NCBI GenBank assembly: GCA_034620365.1
Contig: JAQGEQ010000247.1
Span: 1-64,000, forward strand
DNA from: Pegea sp. RAD2-039
Taxonomy: Eukaryota; Chordata; Thaliacea; Salpida; Salpidae
Direction of reading: 5' to 3'
Length of the DNA stretch: 64,000 bases
Positions 12,952 through 24,879 of this stretch are shown here, in pieces (positions within the stretch are counted from its first letter, which is position 1; each line of letters starts with the position of its first letter). The notes under the pieces were generated by a model that made no database searches, was not told where the DNA came from, and worked only from the letters and a program-made list of their open reading frames with translations. The translations under genes and the position numbers were made by a program.

Positions 12952-13671
12952 ATGAAAACCTTTATAATTTTATTTGTGTTGTGGCTCTGCAAAAATTTGG
13001 AAAAAAAGTTTTATAAGAAAAAAATTCCAGAAATTATATGTTTTTTTGTAATCATTATGAGTACTAAGTATCATCAAACTGAACCAAATATTCCCAAATT
13101 TGACTCAAATGCTGTTAATGGAAGCACCCTCACAAAGAGCACCATAATTGATTCCAAAATAATAGACGCTTATTCAACTAAAAATGAATTAAGTTGTTTG
13201 TTGTACGGTTATCCTGTTGATGATTGGATACTAGGACAAATTAACAATACCCAAGCGTTGAGCTCTCTTTTGAATTTTGTAGCTGTACATTCATTTGCAG
13301 TATCTTATTTTGAAAGCTTACTATCCTATTACAAACAAAACTTTAAAAAAGTAGTACACTTTCAAGTAACAACAATAAAAGAATGGTTTCATCAAATTGG
13401 ACAAACTACTGATATGTCTAACGAAACTGATTTTAATGGAACTTGCTCTATAAAAGTAGCTCCAGCTTCTTTCATAGCTACAAATAGCGATGCAATTACC
13501 ATCAGCATGAACTATCAAATTATTGGTTATTGTTTTGTTGCTTTTATGATAGGAAAACTTTTCAAAATTTTGACAACAAAGTTAATTCTGAAACTGGGGT
13601 GGATTTATAATAAATGCATTATGCTACTTGGAAAACGAATCTTACGTACATTTAAAATATATCAAAAGTAA
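12952..13671 (+). CDS. Hypothetical membrane-associated protein, 239 codons
   Basis: A single open frame of 239 codons, long for DNA this AT-rich. Just upstream lies a strong 3' splice-like site (poly-T then CAG at about 12930), about 20 bases before the ATG, as expected if a 5' UTR exon or a trans-spliced leader is joined there. Residues 1-14 are hydrophobic, another hydrophobic stretch spans about 27-36, and a probable membrane segment lies at 188-206 (GYCFVAFMIGK), followed by a lysine-rich end. Several NxT/S sites are present. An alternative start is Met36. I recognise no domain. It may be a real lineage-restricted gene or one exon of a larger one; it might also be chance. Confidence 0.45.
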   Translation: MKTFIILFVLWLCKNLEKKFYKKKIPEIICFFVIIMSTKYHQTEPNIPKFDSNAVNGSTLTKSTIIDSKIIDAYSTKNELSCLLYGYPVDDWILGQINNTQALSSLLNFVAVHSFAVSYFESLLSYYKQNFKKVVHFQVTTIKEWFHQIGQTTDMSNETDFNGTCSIKVAPASFIATNSDAITISMNYQIIGYCFVAFMIGKLFKILTTKLILKLGWIYNKCIMLLGKRILRTFKIYQK

Positions 13672-13679
13672 GCTTAATG

Positions 13680-13990
13680 AGTTATACAAAGTTAAGTGCC
13701 TTTCTGTGAGGTATAGCAGTTTCCATATCCGCCTAACATTAATAGGAGGTTTGAGATTGAGTACTGATGTGCACACATTAGCGATTAGAAGACTCGGTTG
13801 CCTGTCTACCAGGGCAAGTTGATTTTGTGACAACTGAAATCAGGCGAGAAAACCACTAACAAATGGAGGTCGCAATCAAGTGATGATCAACAAATTGTAG
13901 GACTTTGTCTAAATATGGAGTATCTGAGATCGCAGCTATTACACAAAAGTGTTTGCTGGGTATGCCTCTCCAGAAAATAAGAGCTGTTTA
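13680..13990 (+). repeat. GC-richer island of unknown origin
   Basis: After the preceding ORF comes about 300 bases less AT-rich than its surroundings (GTACTGATGTGCACACATTA, GGTTGCCTGTCTACCAGGG). No intact ORF covers it and no matching copy was seen in the window, so it is probably a piece of an unrecognised transposable element. Confidence 0.3.
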
Positions 13991-15331
13991 AATTAAACGG
14001 TGAAATTAAAATATTTTATTTTATTTCATATATCCACATATAATTTTTTGACATGCAAAAGAATATATTAGTAGGTTTTTTTGTTGATTTGTTAATTTTT
14101 TTGAGTTTTTCTTAATTTCTTCTATTACTTTTCTAGTTTTTGTTAATTTTGTTTAATTTGTCGTTATTTAACACCTAAAATAAAATAAAATGAAAAGAAA
14201 CTGATAACTTGAAAGACAGAAAAGATTTTACTACGATTTTGATTAAATACTTTAATTGTTTATTTAACTCTTAGTTACGACAAATACAGCCTTATAATGT
14301 CTTTATTAAAATGCAAAATGTGTACTAACACAAGATTTTTCAAAAAGAACTGATAGTTACTCTTAATTAAAACAAAATTCAGTTATCATTTGACCGACGA
14401 GAAGTTTTTCTATAGAATTTGCTTAAAATTTGAGGCCATTGTAAACCTGAATAGATTTACTAAATTTAAAACTTCAGTATAGATTCAGTTTTTAAACACT
14501 TAGAGAAAATTTGAAATAAAAATTGTTAAAGGAATTGCTCTTTGCGATTTATTATTTATAGTTTTTTGATCTTTGGACTCTATATGTAAAAGAATATTAT
14601 TTTCATAATTTTTGGAAGCATATATCGATCGAAATTATTTTGTTAAATATCATGTGATAGTAAAACAAACAACTTTCTGCATTTCTAAAAACGTGAAGCA
14701 GATGCTCTAAAGATTAAAGAGTTTGATAAAAACTGTTTGATTTAATAAGCAGAATTATATGGAGCCGACAAACAAACTGAAATTTGTTAAATATTGTTTT
14801 ACTGTTATTACCTGAACACATTTTCATTATTATTACAAATAAACTCGATTAAGTTATCTAAAGTGGTTCAACTGTAAAATTGAAATTACAATGCCAAGAA
14901 AACATTGGCAAAAAATTATTTAAAATACATTATAATAAATTCTAAAAGTTATTTTGAAATTTTTGTTTAATTTTAAATGTTGATTTTTGTAAATCTAATA
15001 AACTTTTATAAGTTTTTATAATGTTTTTTGATTACTTATGATAAAACAACATAATAAATTTTACTTCTTTTTATTTTTAGCTAAGAAACTTATTTGAATA
15101 AAAAGATTAAGGTTATTTCCTTAAATTATCGTAATTTTTAGTGTTCTTTCTTATAAATAAACAGATTTTGTGATAAATAATTCTAAGATGAAAATTTATA
15201 ACTAAAATGTACTACAGTAAGAAAATAATAAATGTTAAACAAAGGTTTTTTTATAAAAAAACATAATAAATGTTCTCTTCCAACAAAAGCAAATAAATCC
15301 ACCAATCATACGTTTCCTGTTTCTCCAGTAA
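13991..15331. other. AT-rich spacer
   Basis: No coding, RNA or repeat signal that I can support. Confidence 0.4.
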
Positions 15332-15391
15332 TATCAGAGTAAAAATCTACATCTGTGTTTTGTGCAGATGACGTCACCATATAAGACATTT
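15308..15391 (-). other. Short coding-like minus-strand segment
   Basis: From an ATG at about 15391 the minus strand reads MSYMVTSSAQNTDVDFYSDI and a few more residues, then a stop. A stop codon directly precedes the ATG. The aspartate/tyrosine-rich wording recalls the end of the lectin-receptor tail near 56.2 kb (DVTDDVVDSFYYIN), so it could be a relic of such a tail exon. It is short and the likeness is weak. Confidence 0.25.
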
Positions 15392-15949
15392 AAAATATTC
15401 TATACATAAATAAAATGATAATTTAATGAAAAATCTACAGCTTATAACTTTAAATTTTAATCTAGTTTTCAAACAAACGCAATTATGAATATTTCACATG
15501 ATAATATATTTAAATAACTTTAAGTTTATTTCAAATGATTTTTTAGGTAGTAAAATACAATTTAATTAAAAAAGTAAGATATTAAAAAAAAGTATTTGAA
15601 AACTGTGTCGTATCTTACAAATATTTTCTTTTATATAAAATAATTTAAAGCAGTTAACTGTAACATCAATCGACAAAAGAAACTGAGAACAGTTGAAAAC
15701 TTTAGCTTTAGATAATTTTACCGAAAGTTCAAAAAGAAAATGAATTTTTGGGAGCTTTAAAGGGAATTATACTAAATATTTCAGTAGATAATTTATAGTG
15801 AAACATTTTCTTTGGAAAACCAAGTTCCATTTTTCAATAGTTTTTAGTAGTCGGCAAATCTAAGTTTGATTGTTCATATGTCTGTTTTAACTGGAAGTTT
15901 AGTGCTTTTTAGGCTTTGTGCTCTGTAGAGCTCACTTCAGTTTTGCTAA
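15392..15949. other. AT-rich spacer
   Basis: Nothing recognisable. Confidence 0.35.
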
Positions 15950-16124
15950 TTAGACCTTGGTATTATTCTATCATCTAGCTTTAAATGGCGCAATTATGTT
16001 TCCAAACTCTTTGGAAAATCAATCAACCTTGTCTTCCTTATTATAAAGACCCTTAATTATAAGGACCCATGCTTATTTATCAATCTTTTCCAATTGTACG
16101 TACGTCCAATTCTTGAAGCAAAAT
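15950..16124 (+). mobile_element. LINE fragment, RT C-terminal region
   Basis: Translates, with small lesions, to LGIILSSSFKWRNYVS, then FGKSINLVFLIIKTLNYKDP and YVRPILEA, which matches the C-terminal RT region of the LINE at 7235-7400. About 175 bases survive, with neither 5' nor 3' end. Confidence 0.8.
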
Positions 16125-17289
16125 TATGAAGAAAATTATAACACCAAACTTTTTAACAATAAATAATTTATATATAATATTTTTATAAATTAATTAGTTA
16201 TAGAAAATCGAGTTATATTAAACCTTACATATTTAATTTATTTACTTAAACTTTAAACTTACTTACTAAAACAGCAAATCTAAAGTAAAAATAATAACTT
16301 ATCTAATCATTGATAATATGTAAATAAATTTATTTTATAAACGAAAAAACAAATAAAAAATATTTTCAAAACTTTTAATATCTGCAGATACTTTCATTAC
16401 GATATCAAATTTGTTTTCTTCAAAAATCTAATATTTTTCTGCAAAATCAGTGGTTAGTGTTCATTTTTAACAATTAAACAATAATCAAAATTGACTTTAA
16501 CGTATCTCACTGGCTTTGTATCATTGTTTAAGTCGAGTTTGAAATTGATGACATAACTATTAGGGCGATTTGATTGCTATAAATGGTTTAGTTTTAAAAC
16601 TATCTTAGAATTTGAACTTGTTAACCTTTTTAGAAAGTTTTTTTAACTCTTTTTTGACTTTTTATTACTAAATTATTTTAGAAAAAGTTAATTTAATCAG
16701 ATAAAAATTAAAGTTTCCTACTAACCTAAGTCTACTCTTAGAAGTTTTTATATAATTTTAAACTTCCAGATTATCTGGGATATCCTAAAAATTGATATGA
16801 AATTATTTTACCAGAATTTAGAATAAGAAGAATTTTATGTCTAATGCTCTTATCATCGATTTTTTCGATGAATTTTGGTTCTACAAATTGCTTTTTTATC
16901 ATACTGTGCCTAGCTTATTAAACTTTTATTTTCTGTTTTCCATTTAGTTGTAGAGTATAATTTTGTAAGTTTTGCAAGTAATTAAAATAGATTGGGGTGA
17001 AATGCAGCGTTTTATAATTTCTTAAAGTATTCATAACTCTTATACTACTCTCAAATTTCAAAAAAATATTTTAAAACTAGATAGTAAATACTTAAATACT
17101 TTTTACTGAATTGGAAAAACAAAACTTATAATATTCTTTTCGAAATGAATCAAACTTTAAACTTTTAATCTTTCACTTGTTGCAAAATTTTACTAATTAT
17201 TATTTTTAATTTTCGGTTCTAGTTTTGAGTAATGGACTCTGTATAATTATCCTTCGTGTCTTATTCATTTCAAATATATTTACATAAAG
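16125..17289. other. AT-rich spacer
   Basis: No gene seen. Confidence 0.35.
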
Positions 17290-17418
17290 TAAGTAGTACT
17301 TGTACTAGTAGCAGTAGTAATACTTGAATTCAGTAGTTGTAGTAGTGGTTGTAGTAGTAGTTGTAGTAGTAGTTGTAGTAGTAGTTGTAGTAGTTGTAGT
17401 AGTAGTAGTAGTAGTTGT
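17290..17418 (+). repeat. GTA/GTT trinucleotide microsatellite
   Basis: A run of about 130 bases made of GTA and TTGTAG triplets (for example GTAGTAGTTGTAGTAG). The irregular start (17295-17345) looks older than the regular part. It lies about 0.26 kb past the stop of the seven-exon gene on the opposite strand. Confidence 0.9.
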
Positions 17419-17680
17419 TTGCTTTGTATGAATTTTATATTTTTTTATAAGAGATTGTTTTCATTTGTTTCATAATAAATCTTCTTTTTATGAATTATTT
17501 TAAAGATTTAAAGTTTTAAGATATTATTTTTCTCTAATTCTACTAAACTATAATGCTTCAATCATACAGAAATTTTAACTATATTAAGTAGCTTCATGAT
17601 ATTTTATTGACATATAAAAGCACTCATAAATATTATCTTATAAAATTTTAAGACCAATGAAGCTTTTAAGTTTCTTTTAT

Positions 17681-19140
17681 TTACTTGTTTATGGATTCAT
17701 ATGCAGCTGGAGTATTATACAAAAATCCAGGTTTGCCAACTGATGGATTAATCATCCGTAACATCCGATTATTTAAATCAAATCGTTGATAATTTTTTTG
17801 ATTAAATACTTTTGTGTAATGTGTAACATCTGAAAACAGTAACAGTTATAAAGCTGATCAATAAAGATTGATGTTTTGAATAAGTTAATATTTTTAATGA
17901 AATACCGTTTTTTTGTTCAGTTGGTTGACGAAATTGAAACTGACTGCTGCCAAAATTGTTTATATTTTGGTTGCTAGTATATACTACAGAAGTTTCAATG
18001 TTATTTCTATAATTCATTCCCTTTGTTGAAATCTTGTTTACTTCATTTGATAAGTTTTTCCTTGCATCATTTTGGATTTGATGATTCATAGTCAGCATAG
18101 AAGATTTATCTAAAATACAGATTTCAAAAAACTATTTTCAAGATGATGATAACACTTTTAAGAAGTTATTATTTATGAAAGATAAAGAAATTATATTTAA
18201 TTATAAAAACTCGATAGATAATTTAACCATTAAGTTTATAATTTTATACTACAATTAATATTTTGATGAAATAGTATTAAACAAATAACTCAAATATACT
18301 TGATGGCTGAATGGCAGAATATCCATCAATTGTAGTATTTTCATGTTTCCGTTTATTACCAGATTTATCTTCAAATGTATTCTTTGAAGTAGAAGCTTTG
18401 TCAGTTTTGCTTTTAGATTGATCAAAGTGTGGCATTTTTATTTGACAATTTTTTTCATCTACAGCTGACTCTAAATTGTCAGACTTGATTCTAACTGTTA
18501 AAACAAAATAAATATTTTACGAAATCAAAGTTAACAAGTTAAATTTTATGATTTTTTTGCCTAGTTTTTTGTTATATTAAAATTCAATTAGTAATTCACA
18601 AATAGTTTTAAACTAAACCTTTTGACAATAATTTTAATCCAAACTGTATGTCCTCTTCTTGCGCTGCAAAAAACATTTTAGCTTTCTGTTTAATTTTATT
18701 TTTAATAATTTTACTTACGACGAAAATTAAGCAATTTGTAGAAGGACTCCTCGTCAACATATGAAGAATAACCCATAAAATCAGAAAAAGAAATCCCTCT
18801 TGTATTACGCTTATTTGTTTTCCTATTTCCAAAACACGAAATATTTGAATTTTGTTAAAGAGCTTACAACTAAAATTTTTAACAGCTTACTTGTAAACTG
18901 GTTTACTTTTCGATATTTGATCAACTTTTATTTCAGTTGAAGATTCCAATAATTTAAGGGTATTAGGAGAAATAGCTTTTTCTTCATCAATAATTTTGTT
19001 TGAAAACTTTTCTGTAATTTAAAAATTATTATCAAACAAACTTAATATTAACAATAATAATTAACATCTAGTAGAAAAAATGTAAAAATAACAATAACAA
19101 AACTACCTTTATCAAATCTTGCTTCATCATTAGAAGACAT
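17681..19140 (-). CDS. Seven-exon gene, unknown 283-residue protein
   Basis: Exons on the minus strand: 19140-19107, 19011-18891, 18822-18719, 18663-18619, 18494-18300, 18109-17906 and 17829-17681. All junctions use GT/AG and all phases agree, giving 284 codons including the stop; this consistency is the main evidence. The protein starts MSSNDEARFDKEKFSNKI. The most structured stretch spans exons 3-4 (about residues 54-103: RGISFSDFMGYSSYVDEES, then EEDIQFGLKLLSK). The middle is rich in S, K, N and D and looks disordered, with a possible nuclear signal NKRKH. The end is compact (RFDLNNRMLRMINPSVGKPG). There is no signal peptide or membrane segment. I do not recognise the family. Introns are 42 to 192 bases. 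Confidence 0.8.
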
Positions 19141-21405
19141 TTTGAATAAAAATTTTATTATAAATTAACAGAAGACAACAAAAAATTCTCGGATACAAAT
19201 CTCTAGATAATAAATTGATTTTATTTTAGTTAGTAATACAGAGCAAAGGATTAAATATCAGTTTAAGTTGTTAAGTTTATAACAATTAAATATGAATACT
19301 AATAACATTTTAGTATAGATATAATGTTGATATAAAATTTAAAAATAAAATACATCTAACCAAAAGCAAATTCAGTTAAAATTGAAGTAATAAATAAATT
19401 AAACATTTTTTTCTTATTTATTGACAGAGAACACAATTAGTTAAAGGCTTTAAAAACTTTATGATGAAATTGATAAAATAAAAATATATAACTAATTAAG
19501 GTTAAAACAACATTAAAAAAATTTGCTAACCTCAAACATGTAATCTAAATATGGATAAAAAATTGTAGTATAATACTTGAAGATACAGTTTTCATTTTAT
19601 TTGCAAAATTAATTATAAAATTTTTACAAAAATGATTTTTTTTAAGAAAAAAAAACAATCAAATGCAAATCATATAAAAAATTTAACTAAAATTTAAAAC
19701 TACAAAACATAATCTAAACATAGAAAGAAAGATGAATAAGAAACTTTTAGTTTTATAATGCAATTAATACTAATCAAATAATAAGAAAAAAACTTTAAAA
19801 GTATTTATTAAATTATATATTAGTTTTCTAAAGTTAAAAAAGGAATAAAATTGAAATCAAAGTTTAAGTATACTAACTATTAAAATGATTATTAAATGAA
19901 ACTAAATGTAAATATAATTCCATCAATATTTATCCTTAAAATTTGATAGAAGAAATACATCATATATAAAAATTATATTAGGACTTAAATCTGGAAAAAT
20001 ATTATAAAAAAGTCAAAAATTAACAAACAACTCATAACATAACTTTTTATAAATTTTCAGAAGAATGTAAAAAATAAAATCATAAAACTTATTTTTATTC
20101 AAGAAAAGTAAATATGATTTAATATGTCATAAGTTTCACACTAAAAAATTAAAAACATTAATATATATTTTAAAAACAATTAAAAATCATAAAAAAAAAT
20201 TATCTGACAAGCCGTCTTAAATTTAAAATATTACGTTTACAAATAGATTATAGAAATAAATAACAAAGGAATATTTAACAAACATAAGATATCTTTGGTT
20301 GACTCTATTTTAAGTAAAGGTGCACTATGTAAAATATTGAACACTCAAAACCGGCCTATAACCACTAGTAACAACAGTCAACATAGATGGAGCCAAAGAG
20401 CAGTATTTTTTTTATTATTTGGTTACAAAAACATTAATCAAAATGTTAATATTTGAAAAATAAATCTAAACCGAAAAGTTCTCTAGTCACCAACAGAAGT
20501 ATAAAATCTTTCTACTAAAAATTATATCATGAGCTTTTTCAAACAAAAGTAAATTGTTAAAGTTACAAAATTGAATGCTTAAGATAATTATTAATATAAT
20601 AGAAATAATCTAAATATTTGATGAACAAATTTTAAGAACAGTTAATTGTTGTAAATATTTAATGTTCTATTAATATATTTATTCATAAATTTATTAAGAT
20701 TAGCATAGCAACAGAATATAACATTTATATATGTTGTGTTCATAGATTAAAAAAGTGTTTAGTTAGTGTAACACAAAAAGATAGGATATAAGAACTTACT
20801 TCTAAGAATACAAATCAACAAAATGATATTTTATAAAAATGTTTCAGCCAAACTAAAGAGCACAACTAAATGTTTTAGTGATGAGAAGAGTACAAGAATT
20901 AAAGAAAAAAGTGAAATTGAACTTTTTAAATTTGAATATTGATTTTAAAGAAAATTTATTTGGAAAATTCTAAAATAAATTCTGATATAAAAAAAATATA
21001 AAAATGATTTAAAATAAATTGTGATAAGAATTTACTTGCCTATTATCCATCGTCATCGAGCGATCGATTTGTTTTTAATTTATTTTTTTGATTTTATTAT
21101 CATTTTCAAACCTAAATAATCTGTTTAGTATTTTCTGCTATTTTAAAATATAACCGAAGCCGTTTACACAAATATATACTAATATTAGATGCTATAAGAA
21201 TTTAAATATCATAAAAGTAGCCTAGGTGACAAAAGACTGCAAATAATGAAACAGCTAGATTTAAAGTAGCATTGTTTTTTGCAAATATTTTGTTAGTGCG
21301 AAAAGGCAAAGATCTTAATATTAACAACAAGAGTGAAAACGTTGACAGTAATTAAAGTTTATGTTAAAAAAGTTCTATTAATCTTAAGTTAATATTTAAT
21401 ACGAG
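19141..21405. other. Very AT-rich spacer
   Basis: About 2.2 kb of extremely AT-rich DNA separates the 5' end of the seven-exon gene from the metalloproteinase relic. A slightly GC-richer patch (about 20300-20400) has no ORF. The promoter of the seven-exon gene must lie at the left of this stretch, but no specific element can be named. Confidence 0.4.
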
Positions 21406-23099
21406 TATAAAAATACAAAATGGTGTTCAAAAACTGGTAACTACGACACTGATGGAGAGTGGGGATTTTGTAATAATGACGGATACAGTTTATTGCTTGT
21501 TGCTGCCCATGAAATCGGACATACAATTGGCTTAGAACATTGAATATCAGCATCTGGCTTGATGTACCATATGTAAGTGCAAATAAACTTCGAGACAAAA
21601 TAAACTTATAACTGGCCACGTCAACTGTAATTAAAATTAAAACTTTTTCATTGTTACTCTTATGTCGAAAATTTTGAGTTATCACAAGACGACATAAATG
21701 GAGCAAGAAGTTTATATGGAGCAAGGAGATTTGCTCTTCCTCCAGTAGAGCTTGAAAGATGTGGTGAAGATAATACAGATTTAGGAACAACTACGACAGC
21801 ACCAACACGTGCTACAATAACATTAAACAGAAGAAAAACAACACCAGAAGCTAGTGAGAGGTAGTATAAATACCTGTTTTGTTAAATTCAGTATATTTTT
21901 AAGAATTAAGATATAATAGTTTAATGAAAAAACATAATAAATATTTTTAGATAGATTAGTTTGACTTATATATGCTCTTTAAATCTTGTGTGCTTTTTAA
22001 CAGTTACAACTAGATAAAACACTGTTAGTAGTGATGATATCTGTGACTTAACGTCTGTTGATGCAGTACTACTTTTTAATTCCAAAATCTACGTTTTAAA
22101 GGTTTGTAAATTTCTACTTTTGATATAAAAAGTTATTAAATACAACAATTTAAATCTATTGAATATTTGAAAAAAAAACTTATCAATTTATTTCCAAACA
22201 GGGGTATTATTTTTGGAGAATAAATACCCGGAACAGAGCTTTACGTCGTGGTCCATATGAGATGTCCGATCAGTGGTCAGGTGGTTCACAAACTGTAGAC
22301 GCAGCATATAAGAGGCCAAATGATGAGGCTGTAATTCTCTTCAAAGGTAAAAATCATTTAAGGAAATAGCAAAATTTCTTTAAAAGTTACTTTATTTATT
22401 TAAAGTTTTTTTGTTAACTAAATTAAAATAGTAAAACGAAGTAAAATTGTTAAAAATTATTCAATTTAGGTCAACGTTATTGGATATTTGATAGTTATCA
22501 TCTGAAGGGTGGCGATCCAAAATATCTCAGTTCTTTAGGCTTACCACAAAACCTTCTGAAATAATACATGGTAGTGATTTGGTATCGTACAAAAGAACGA
22601 AAACGTTCCTTCTTTTTCTCTGGTGATCAATACATTAGGTAAAGTTTTTAAAACGGTTTTCGAAAGGTTACTTATCTTGTAGTTTTTTAAAATAATTATT
22701 TACTGTATTTATTATATTTATAACAATTATTTTATAAATAATGAAGTTAAAAAGGGAATAAATCAAGGCTATCCAAGAAATACTGAAAGTTGGATCATTG
22801 ATTACACAGATTTTAACGCTGCAATATAAGATCCATACACTAAACGTAGGCTTTCAAATACTTTGTTACAACTTTAAGTTCTAAATGCACTAGAACAATC
22901 CCATTTCTACGAAATTTAATTAATTTTGTAAAAAGTACGATTATGATTATTTAGATAATATATATAAGTCTTGTAACAATTTATTTGTTCAACAATTCGT
23001 TTTAGGTTATACAGTGTTTTCCGTGGAGACAAAGTTTACTTACTGCACAACTACAAATTAAAGATAAATGATGTCTACAGTCTTTTTGAATCCTTTTAA
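21406..23099 (+). pseudogene. Decayed matrix metalloproteinase with fibronectin-II end and hemopexin domain
   Basis: Exon-like pieces: 21406-21572, about 21661-21860, about 22020-22101, 22202-22346, 22470-22638, about 22740-22875 and 23006-23099. The first encodes the end of a fibronectin type II module ([17 protein letters not shown]) joined to a metzincin zinc site [11 protein letters not shown] (21508-21540), the order found in MMP2/MMP9-type gelatinases. Next come the catalytic-domain end (LSQDDINGARSLYG), a Thr-rich hinge, and hemopexin blades (DICDLTSVDAVLLF, YYFWRINTRNRALR, YWIFDSYHLKGGDP, FRGDKVYLL). In-frame stops sit directly after the zinc site (TGA, 21541), in the third blade (TAA near 22561) and in the fourth (TAA near 22827). 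The second piece has lost its AG acceptor. Propeptide and first catalytic half are absent. Some introns still keep phase, so this decayed from a genomic copy, not an mRNA insert. Confidence 0.85.
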
Positions 23100-23894
23100 T
23101 GATGGTTTACTGTAGACAATTCATCTTTCGACCATCCTTAACTTCATTTTTTAAGCCTTTTTGTAAATCATATAGTTTCTATAAATACAACAAATTTACT
23201 CTTTTTCTGTCAGATTTTGTTTCAATCAGCTAATTCTTTTAACTTCTACATCGGTGTGTCTTAATAAACTCATAATTTTTTAAAAAGCTGATTTTTTTTA
23301 ATGAATTTTACCTTCAATTTCCAATTTCATTTCAAATTAATGATCAAGATTTGTTTTCATAAGGTCAACAGATTTTAGTTTTAGATAATAAAAGCAAAAT
23401 TAAGCAATTGACCGAATAATTTTAATCATTTTATTATTAAAAACTATCACTCAACACTAAATCTACTTATTAAGATTAATAGAAAGCCTCTAAAACTGGT
23501 AAACAGACAATATCTAAGACTCAAGGTTGCCAATAAAAATTCAAAATTGTCAAAAAATTGATTTTTTGATCTTATTCTGCAAATATAAAACTTACACGTA
23601 ATCTTAAACAATTTATAAACAAATTTGCAGTAGCTAATTTTAAATGTTCCCAATAAAGGAATAATTTTGAGAAAAATTCCAGCTTACTAAATTTGATCAT
23701 AGTAAAATATATTTCATATAGATAGTATATAAATTTAGGTTTAGTATTATCTAATCTGTATTTCTTCTGTTTCAAATTTATAACTAAATAGCATCATTTT
23801 GGTGCTTTATTAATAGTTTAATAATTTTTGATTTTTAGACATATGATGTCACAGTGAGTGTTACTTTCATAATGGGCTGTAAGTTCATTAGGAA
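23100..23894. other. AT-rich spacer
   Basis: No supported features; two overlapping minus-strand ORFs here look random. Confidence 0.35.
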
Positions 23895-24375
23895 AAGTGA
23901 GATATTATGTCAGGGAAGATCTTCGTTTCACAAAGCTTAGCTGGATATCAGATATTAGATGGTGTTCCATTGAAGCAGTGGTCATATGGTTGTGAATGAT
24001 ATGCTCTTCTGATCTGCAGAAAACTAAATTCAGCAAAACTAGACTCTTCCTCGCCTTATAGTGATGTTAAAGAGTAGACATAAGGCTAGTAATAAGATGG
24101 AAGTAGTTTTTCCTAAAAACTAGAGAGTAGTATGATCAGGAGGTTTTGGAAACTGATAATTTTACAGAAGAAATAATCTTAGCAACCATATCCTACGCTA
24201 TGTCAAGATCTATCATCTCAGAAACAATTTAAAAAATGTTGGAGTAGGAAAGAAAGGGAGTGTTGCCATCATCGGTTATAAAACCGCTATTAGGTTGTTT
24301 GTTTAGCAAATAAGCTTTATTCTCTGGTTCCGTCTAAGGTTGGATGTTTTTATCAAGCAAGAGAGGTACTAGTCA
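23895..24375 (-). mobile_element. LINE fragment, linker and N-terminal RT region
   Basis: Minus-strand sequence matches the LINE from about PLLDNAN through FITDDGNTP and ISEMVDLDI to ICRT and the start of the DAQHGF region, with many small lesions. It aligns with 3960-4425 of the other minus-strand copy. No 3' tail is present. It lies about 0.5 kb beyond the 3' end of the TGF-beta gene. Confidence 0.8.
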
Positions 24376-24879
24376 AATAGATGCTAAAAGTATTATTTAT
24401 AAGCACATGATTTTTTTAATTTGTAGTGCTTCTATCTGTTTTAACATATTACATTTTTTTCTCAAATTTTTCTCAAACTTTTCTAACCTTCCACTTTCTA
24501 TAGTTAAATTATTCATCCAATAATAGGTAAATCAATTTAGAAATTCATAAGACTGAGCTTGAAACTCAAAAGTAGCTTAAACAAAGTTTTTTTTTTCTTT
24601 TTCAATTTTACTGCTAATAAATTACTTCAAAAAACTTAAAATTATAGATTTTCAGACTTTATTATTAAAACGTTTGAAAATATGTTTACTAAACACCAAG
24701 TAGTCAGCAAATGTCGCAGCATTTAACAAACTATCGAAAACAAAACGAACTGCAAAGATTACATAAACACATAATTATAAATAGTTTATTTCGGACAATA
24801 AGTTACTTTGCAGTGTTTGTTTTGATGCAAATTTTGCAGTAAACAAACTACTTGCAGAATTATTTTAACGCATTACTTT
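24376..24879. other. 3' flank of the TGF-beta gene
   Basis: AT-rich sequence downstream of the minus-strand ligand gene; its 3' UTR and poly(A) site must lie here. AATAAA-like words are too common in this DNA to assign one. Confidence 0.35.

Noticed and set aside
17290..17418. CRISPR-like or coding repeat
   Set aside because: It is a simple GTA-type microsatellite without spacers.
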